Shown one piece after another: positions 6,968-9,171 of a stretch of DNA of 9,171 nucleotides (positions are counted from its first letter, which is position 1; every line of letters starts with the position of its first letter). The position numbers and the translations under genes are program-made. This DNA comes from Bacillota bacterium. GTDB taxonomy: Bacteria; Bacillota; Sulfobacillia; Sulfobacillales; Sulfobacillaceae. The stretch spans positions 1 through 9,171 of the forward strand of contig JAKADI010000037.1 in the NCBI GenBank assembly GCA_021820675.1. Reading direction: 5' to 3'. The notes beneath the pieces are model-generated. The model did no database searches, had not been told where the DNA came from, and saw nothing but the letters and a program-made list of their open reading frames with translations.

Positions 6968-7316
6968 CTCGATTTCTCGAATGATTCCGCCGGACTTGGT
7001 ATAGCAAAATCCGTATCCAGGTTCCTTGAATACTCCGAATCTCTTGTGGAACGTCCATTATCCCCTGGGAAGCCTCGAATGAAGACCGCGGCTTGCTCCG
7101 ACTCCGCCGCGATTTCCAGGGTAGATCCTCCAAATACTGCGTGGACATGTCCTGCGGATTGATCGGCCAAAGCAACCTCCCAACTAAGCCTTCTTTCGGT
7201 GCATCGGCTGCGGGTTCGCTGGCCCGGCCGACACCATCGCCGCGGGCAACAGGGCGGTGGTCAACCCGCCTCACGCGGAGCCTGCGCAACAGGCATCTGC
7301 AATCTCCGTCCTTTAG
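6968..7316 (+). pseudogene. Frameshifted C-terminal remnant of TnpB (IS200/IS605 OrfB)
   Basis: TnpB is the RNA-guided nuclease carried by IS200/IS605-type elements; its tail is a zinc-ribbon domain with two CxxC-like pairs ending in NAD..AA.N. Here the pieces occur in order but in three frames. 7121-7153 reads VDPPNTAWTCP, matching the family's VDP.YTSQTC. 7153-7194 reads CGLIGQSNLPTKPS in the next frame, after a loss of about 4 bases between the first two cysteines. 7194-7316 reads FRCIGCGFAGPADTIAAGN, then VVNPPHAEP, in the third frame, and stops at TAG 7314; one missing base near 7194 explains the second shift. Further upstream (6968-7120) GLGIAKSV resembles the family's IAKS block, but the middle is scrambled. 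The catalytic Asp/Glu region and N-terminus are absent. Dead as a protein. The zinc-ribbon identification is fairly firm, the 5' limit is not. Confidence 0.72.
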
Positions 7317-7333
7317 GGTAGGGTAGGGTAGGG
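7314..7333 (+). repeat. (TAGGG)x4 tandem repeat, G-quadruplex motif
   Basis: Four exact copies of TAGGG in tandem. The G runs at 7316-7318, 7321-7323, 7326-7328 and 7331-7333, separated by TA, make a perfect four-tract G-quadruplex motif on the + strand with very short loops. The first TAG is the stop codon of the tnpB remnant. Short unit expansion by slippage is the simplest origin. Confidence 0.9.
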
Positions 7334-7346
7334 TTGTTGACTGACT

Positions 7347-7388
7347 CGAAATCGCCCACTTGTCTGCACTAACGATTCGTGATTTTTT
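7347..7388 (+). terminator. Possible weak terminator behind the tnpB remnant
   Basis: CGAA-A-TCG (7347-7354) can pair with CGATTCG (7373-7379) with one bulge and an 18-base loop, followed by TGA and six T (7383-7388). The low GC, bulge and large loop make it a poor match to an intrinsic terminator; it could equally be chance or a remnant of the structured right end of the insertion sequence. Confidence 0.2.
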
Positions 7389-7486
7389 CGTACCAGGCTG
7401 TTATGTTAACGCATACTCTATTCGGATGTCAGGCCACGCCCATGATGACGTCAGATTAGAGTGCAATCCGATAGGTATGAACACGT

Positions 7487-7666
7487 GTGCCTTACGGTCA
7501 CAGAGTTCTCCCTGGCAAAACCTCCACCGCTAAAAGCCAAAAAGGCCTTGGCACAGGGCAAGGTTCTACAATTTGTGTCCAAATAACGTACAGGACAGCG
7601 CAAAACGATGAGGAAATCATCACGAGGCTCTCGCGGTCATGCAGCAAGAAAGGAGAAGATAAATGA
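7487..7666 (+). CDS. Possible small ORF, 59 residues, overlaps the next
   Basis: GTG 7487 opens a 59-residue frame, closed by TGA 7664-7666, that overlaps the next small ORF as ATGA. No clear ribosome binding site precedes the GTG, and an in-frame stop lies just before it at 7478. The product is basic, with a polar tail (NDEEIITRLSRSC, then KKGEDK) that looks helical. I recognise no family. Other frames here are also open for 40-60 codons, so chance is a serious alternative. The main support is the overlap with a better-supported downstream start. Confidence 0.2.
   Translation: MPYGHRVLPGKTSTAKSQKGLGTGQGSTICVQITYRTAQNDEEIITRLSRSCSKKGEDK
7651..7655 (+). promoter_or_regulatory. Ribosome binding site of the 46-residue ORF
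   Basis: AGGAG, preceded by AAGAA, lies exactly 7 bases before ATG 7663: an ideal site by Firmicute standards, and the best reason to think a peptide is made here. Confidence 0.5.
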
Positions 7667-7803
7667 GACTGTCAAATCATCGGTGTATACCAGGTGGCCA
7701 ACAGGTTGTTGTTGTCCACGGCTCGCATGGAATGGTGAATGTTATAATGGTGAATGTTATCCACCTAGGCGTGGAGATACCGGATTTCTTATCGGACCTT
7801 TAA
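7663..7803 (+). CDS. Possible 46-residue peptide with repeated core
   Basis: ATG 7663 with an ideal AGGAG site gives 46 residues ending at TAA 7801. Its start overlaps the stop of the preceding small frame (ATGA), as in translationally coupled pairs. The product has a basic start (MRLSNHRC), a hydrophobic centre (QQVVVVHGSHG followed by MVNVI twice) and an acidic end (VEIPDFLSDL). The MVNVI doubling comes from an exact 15-bp tandem duplication. A basic, then hydrophobic, then acidic small protein in a coupled pair recalls toxin-antitoxin or small-peptide cassettes, but nothing in the sequence identifies it, and it may be the tail of a decayed gene. A 75-codon frame (7608-7835) overlaps on the same strand without a ribosome binding site. 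Confidence 0.3.
   Translation: MRLSNHRCIPGGQQVVVVHGSHGMVNVIMVNVIHLGVEIPDFLSDL
7731..7760 (+). repeat. Exact 15-bp tandem duplication
   Basis: AATGGTGAATGTTAT occurs twice without a gap (7731-7745, 7746-7760). The unit is a multiple of three, so it keeps every reading frame. In the frame of the 46-residue ORF it gives MVNVI twice. A recent slippage duplication is the likely origin. Confidence 0.9.
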
Positions 7804-8050
7804 AAAAAGTCCTGACCCCAGCACTTGTTCTCTAACAGGTTGGTCGCGTCGGTTTCCACCTGCAACAATCGGCACATCGGAGGAGGGGTTTGTACGGAAC
7901 GAAAAGGACAGTAGGCTGAAGAGTTCTCTTCGTTCTGATGCTAACCAACGGTCGTGTACACCAATAATCAGAGCGTTAAGGCGCTAACAGGCAGGATAAC
8001 CCATTAAAGATCGGCTTTTGTCCAATGCCATTAAATGCATCAGTAGATTC
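7804..8050. other. No gene recognised
   Basis: A + strand frame stays open from about 7766 to a TAA near 7987 but contains no ATG, GTG or TTG start and gives a low-complexity basic product; no family resemblance is seen. No promoter for the acetyltransferase gene could be assigned with confidence. Confidence 0.35.
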
Positions 8051-8070
8051 GTGGAACTTTGTGGAACTTT
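8051..8070 (+). repeat. Exact 10-bp tandem repeat before the GNAT gene
   Basis: GTGGAACTTT occurs twice in direct succession, ending where the ribosome binding site of the acetyltransferase begins. It could be an operator repeat for a regulator or a simple duplication of leader sequence. Confidence 0.85.
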
Positions 8071-8078
8071 AAGGGGAG
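8071..8078 (+). promoter_or_regulatory. Ribosome binding site deciding the GNAT TTG start
   Basis: AAGGGGAG lies 7 bases before TTG 8086. An in-frame TTG at 8059 would put this site inside the gene and add nine residues encoded by the tandem repeat, so 8086 is preferred. Confidence 0.65.
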
Positions 8079-8085
8079 ATATTCT

Positions 8086-8559
8086 TTGGCCAGTATCATC
8101 CATGCCTCCACGGCTAATCATGTCAATCAAGCAAAAGAACTGTTTGCCGAATATGCGAACTCGTTGGAGATTGATTTAGGATTTCAAAATTTTGATAAAG
8201 AGTGGAAAAATCTCCCTGGAGAGTATGGAGCTTCAGTGGACGGATGTTTATTGCTGGCTGTAGACAATAAGCAACCCTGCGGGTGTGTGGCTTTGAGGAA
8301 GATAGACGAAATGACTTGTGAAATGAAGAGGCTGTATGTCAGACCCCAGTGGACCGGACAAGGAATCGGAAAAAGGCTGGCCATGTCTATCATCGAAGAA
8401 GCGAAAGCCCTGGGATATCGCTTTATGCGATTAGACACGTTGCCCATGATGAAGCAGGCCGTCTCGCTATATCAATCCTTAGGGTTTTATCCCATTGAAC
8501 CCTATAGATTTAATCCTTTCGAGGGAGCGATGTACTTGGAAGTGGATTTAAAAAACTGA
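8086..8559 (+). CDS. GNAT family N-acetyltransferase
   Basis: 157 residues from TTG 8086, typical for a single GNAT domain. These enzymes move an acetyl group from acetyl-CoA to an amine on a small molecule or protein. Motif A is clear: MKRLYVRPQWTGQGIGKRL near 80-98, where Q-x-x-G-x-G/A in the form GQGIGKRL holds the pyrophosphate of CoA. The strand before it (CGCVALRKID, 65-74) and the C-terminal motif B (AVSLYQSLGFYPIEPYRFNP, 125-144) with Tyr129 placed as the usual general acid are present. The N-terminal 50 residues, which set substrate choice, suggest no named subgroup. Use of AGG, AGA and AAG codons looks a little heavier than in the GH31 gene, which may hint at separate origin, but I did not compute this. 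Single gene, strong ribosome binding site, decayed sequence on both sides. Substrate unknown. Confidence 0.88.
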   Translation: MASIIHASTANHVNQAKELFAEYANSLEIDLGFQNFDKEWKNLPGEYGASVDGCLLLAVDNKQPCGCVALRKIDEMTCEMKRLYVRPQWTGQGIGKRLAMSIIEEAKALGYRFMRLDTLPMMKQAVSLYQSLGFYPIEPYRFNPFEGAMYLEVDLKN

Positions 8560-8793
8560 TGTAGCCTCATTATCGGGGACGTTAGTGCCCTATGGCCGCG
8601 GGCCGAACAGCGCCGTGCGGCGTGGGAAAATATTGATTTAACCACACTAGTTTGGGAAACTCCGCGATCAATCGGCACTATTCCGAGCCAATTATTGAAG
8701 ATGGAATTCAGTGCCGCGACATGGTTCGTCTCACGTTGGATCTTCTCTAAATGGGGGAAGGCTGTTTTTTGTTATTTTAGTTGTGTCCGATAA
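8560..8793 (+). pseudogene. Open frame without a start, possible gene fragment
   Basis: Directly after the GNAT stop codon, and in the same frame, 77 codons remain open to TAA 8791. There is no start codon with a ribosome binding site; the only internal ATG (8701) would give 30 residues and has none. The translation looks protein-like, with RAEQRRAAWENIDLTTLVW followed by a Trp- and Phe-rich end (WFVSRWIFSKW). I do not recognise it. It could be the 3' end of a gene whose front was lost in a rearrangement next to the GNAT gene, or chance; at even codon use a 77-codon open run has a probability of about 2-3 percent per frame. Confidence 0.25.
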
Positions 8794-8803
8794 TGGACAT
8801 TAT
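8784..8803 (+). repeat. Two overlapping inverted repeats
   Basis: TGTCC (8784-8788) pairs with GGACA (8795-8799), and ATAATG (8790-8795) pairs with CATTAT (8798-8803), so two alternative hairpins share bases. The TGTCC...GGACA form recalls termini or recombination sites of some insertion sequences, but no matching second end was found in the window. It overlaps the stop codon of the open fragment. Confidence 0.4.
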
Positions 8804-8813
8804 GTTAACTAAT

Positions 8814-8823
8814 CCGATATCGG
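8814..8823. repeat. 10-bp perfect palindrome
   Basis: CCGATATCGG reads the same on both strands, ten bases after the overlapping inverted repeats, and the half CGATATC recurs at 8837-8843. Possibly a small cluster of binding sites; the function is unknown. Confidence 0.35.
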
Positions 8824-9171
8824 GGCACTCTGTCAGCGATATCAAGATATTCGCAATAAATTCGCCGTTTCGTGTCATCAAAGCAGACCAGGTGGAAAAG
8901 ACGGATTCCGCTGGCTTCCGAGCGTATCACATGGTGCCATCCGTGGTCTGCAGCTGGACCGTGACACTGGCGACCTTCCCGGGATGGATCTAGTGCGTTG
9001 TCAGCGGACGACACCGCAAAATCATGGGTTTGGCCGTGCTGGCACATGTTTCGCTGGCTTCGGTCACGTCCAGGTGCCGTAGTCGCCATGTCCCTATTGG
9101 ATGGGCAACTATGCAGAGTTCGCGGGTCAAGTCTGGGGACCCAAAGGATAATCTCACCATAGGGGGGGAGG
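8824..9171. other. No intact gene recognised to the right edge
   Basis: Frames on both strands are open for 50-95 codons but none has a ribosome binding site. The - strand frame at 8805-9089 ends in CFDDTKRRIYCEYLDIA, which faintly recalls the end of SnoaL/NTF2-like domains, but the rest does not fit, so at most it is a decayed remnant. The window ends in a G-rich run (GGGGGGGAGG at 9162-9171) that could be the ribosome binding site of a gene just beyond the edge. Confidence 0.35.

Noticed and set aside
7608..7835. 75-codon + strand frame containing NGECY twice
   Set aside because: No ribosome binding site; the doubling is only the 15-bp duplication read in another frame, and the overlapping ATG at 7663 has an ideal site.
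8805..9089. - strand frame whose end resembles a SnoaL/NTF2-like domain
   Set aside because: Only about 17 residues look similar, the rest does not, and no ribosome binding site is present.
1..9171. CRISPR array or defence-system genes
   Set aside because: No regularly spaced repeats of 20-40 bases with unique spacers and no recognisable Cas, restriction or other defence proteins; the only tandem repeats are the 5-, 10- and 15-bp units listed.

Overview
This is a bacterial window in which about 5.5 kb of well-preserved genes, all on the + strand, alternate with long stretches that hold no intact gene. Strong AGGAG-type ribosome binding sites, several TTG starts and mid-range GC suggest a Firmicute. 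A CbbY-type phosphatase hints at a Calvin-cycle autotroph, so a Sulfobacillus-like acidophile would fit. This taxonomic guess is inference, not proof.

Layout. (1) 1-470: no recognisable gene; one 8-bp inverted repeat. (2) 487-2936: a tightly coupled pair, formate-tetrahydrofolate ligase (fhs) and a CbbY-like HAD sugar phosphatase, with adjoining or overlapping ends. The ligase is well conserved except in its ATP-binding P-loop, where the invariant lysine reads glutamine. (3) 2937-3883: about 0.95 kb without a convincing gene, holding a two-tier inverted repeat, a good sigma-A-like promoter and a long leader with a hairpin. (4) 3884-6286: a complete family GH31 alpha-glucosidase, closed by a textbook intrinsic terminator at 6344-6381. 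(5) 6503-6859: a small glycine-rich membrane protein of unknown function with an excellent ribosome binding site. (6) 6860-8050: a decayed accessory region. It holds the frameshifted C-terminal end of an IS200/IS605-type TnpB, a (TAGGG)x4 G-quadruplex motif starting exactly at the tnpB stop codon, a pair of very short overlapping open frames, and a 15-bp tandem duplication. (7) 8086-8559: an intact GNAT acetyltransferase with a TTG start. (8) 8560-9171: no intact gene; a 77-codon open stretch without a start, then overlapping inverted repeats.

How the genes relate. fhs and the CbbY-like gene are probably cotranscribed; one feeds the folate one-carbon pool and the other probably hydrolyses a sugar phosphate. 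The alpha-glucosidase is probably a separate transcription unit for intracellular use of alpha-glucosides. The membrane protein and the acetyltransferase look like independent single genes beside mobile-element debris. I see no clear new multi-gene system. The items most worth a second look are the altered P-loop of fhs, the G-quadruplex repeat fused to the tnpB end, the structured region before the GH31 gene, and the coupled small ORFs near 7487-7803.
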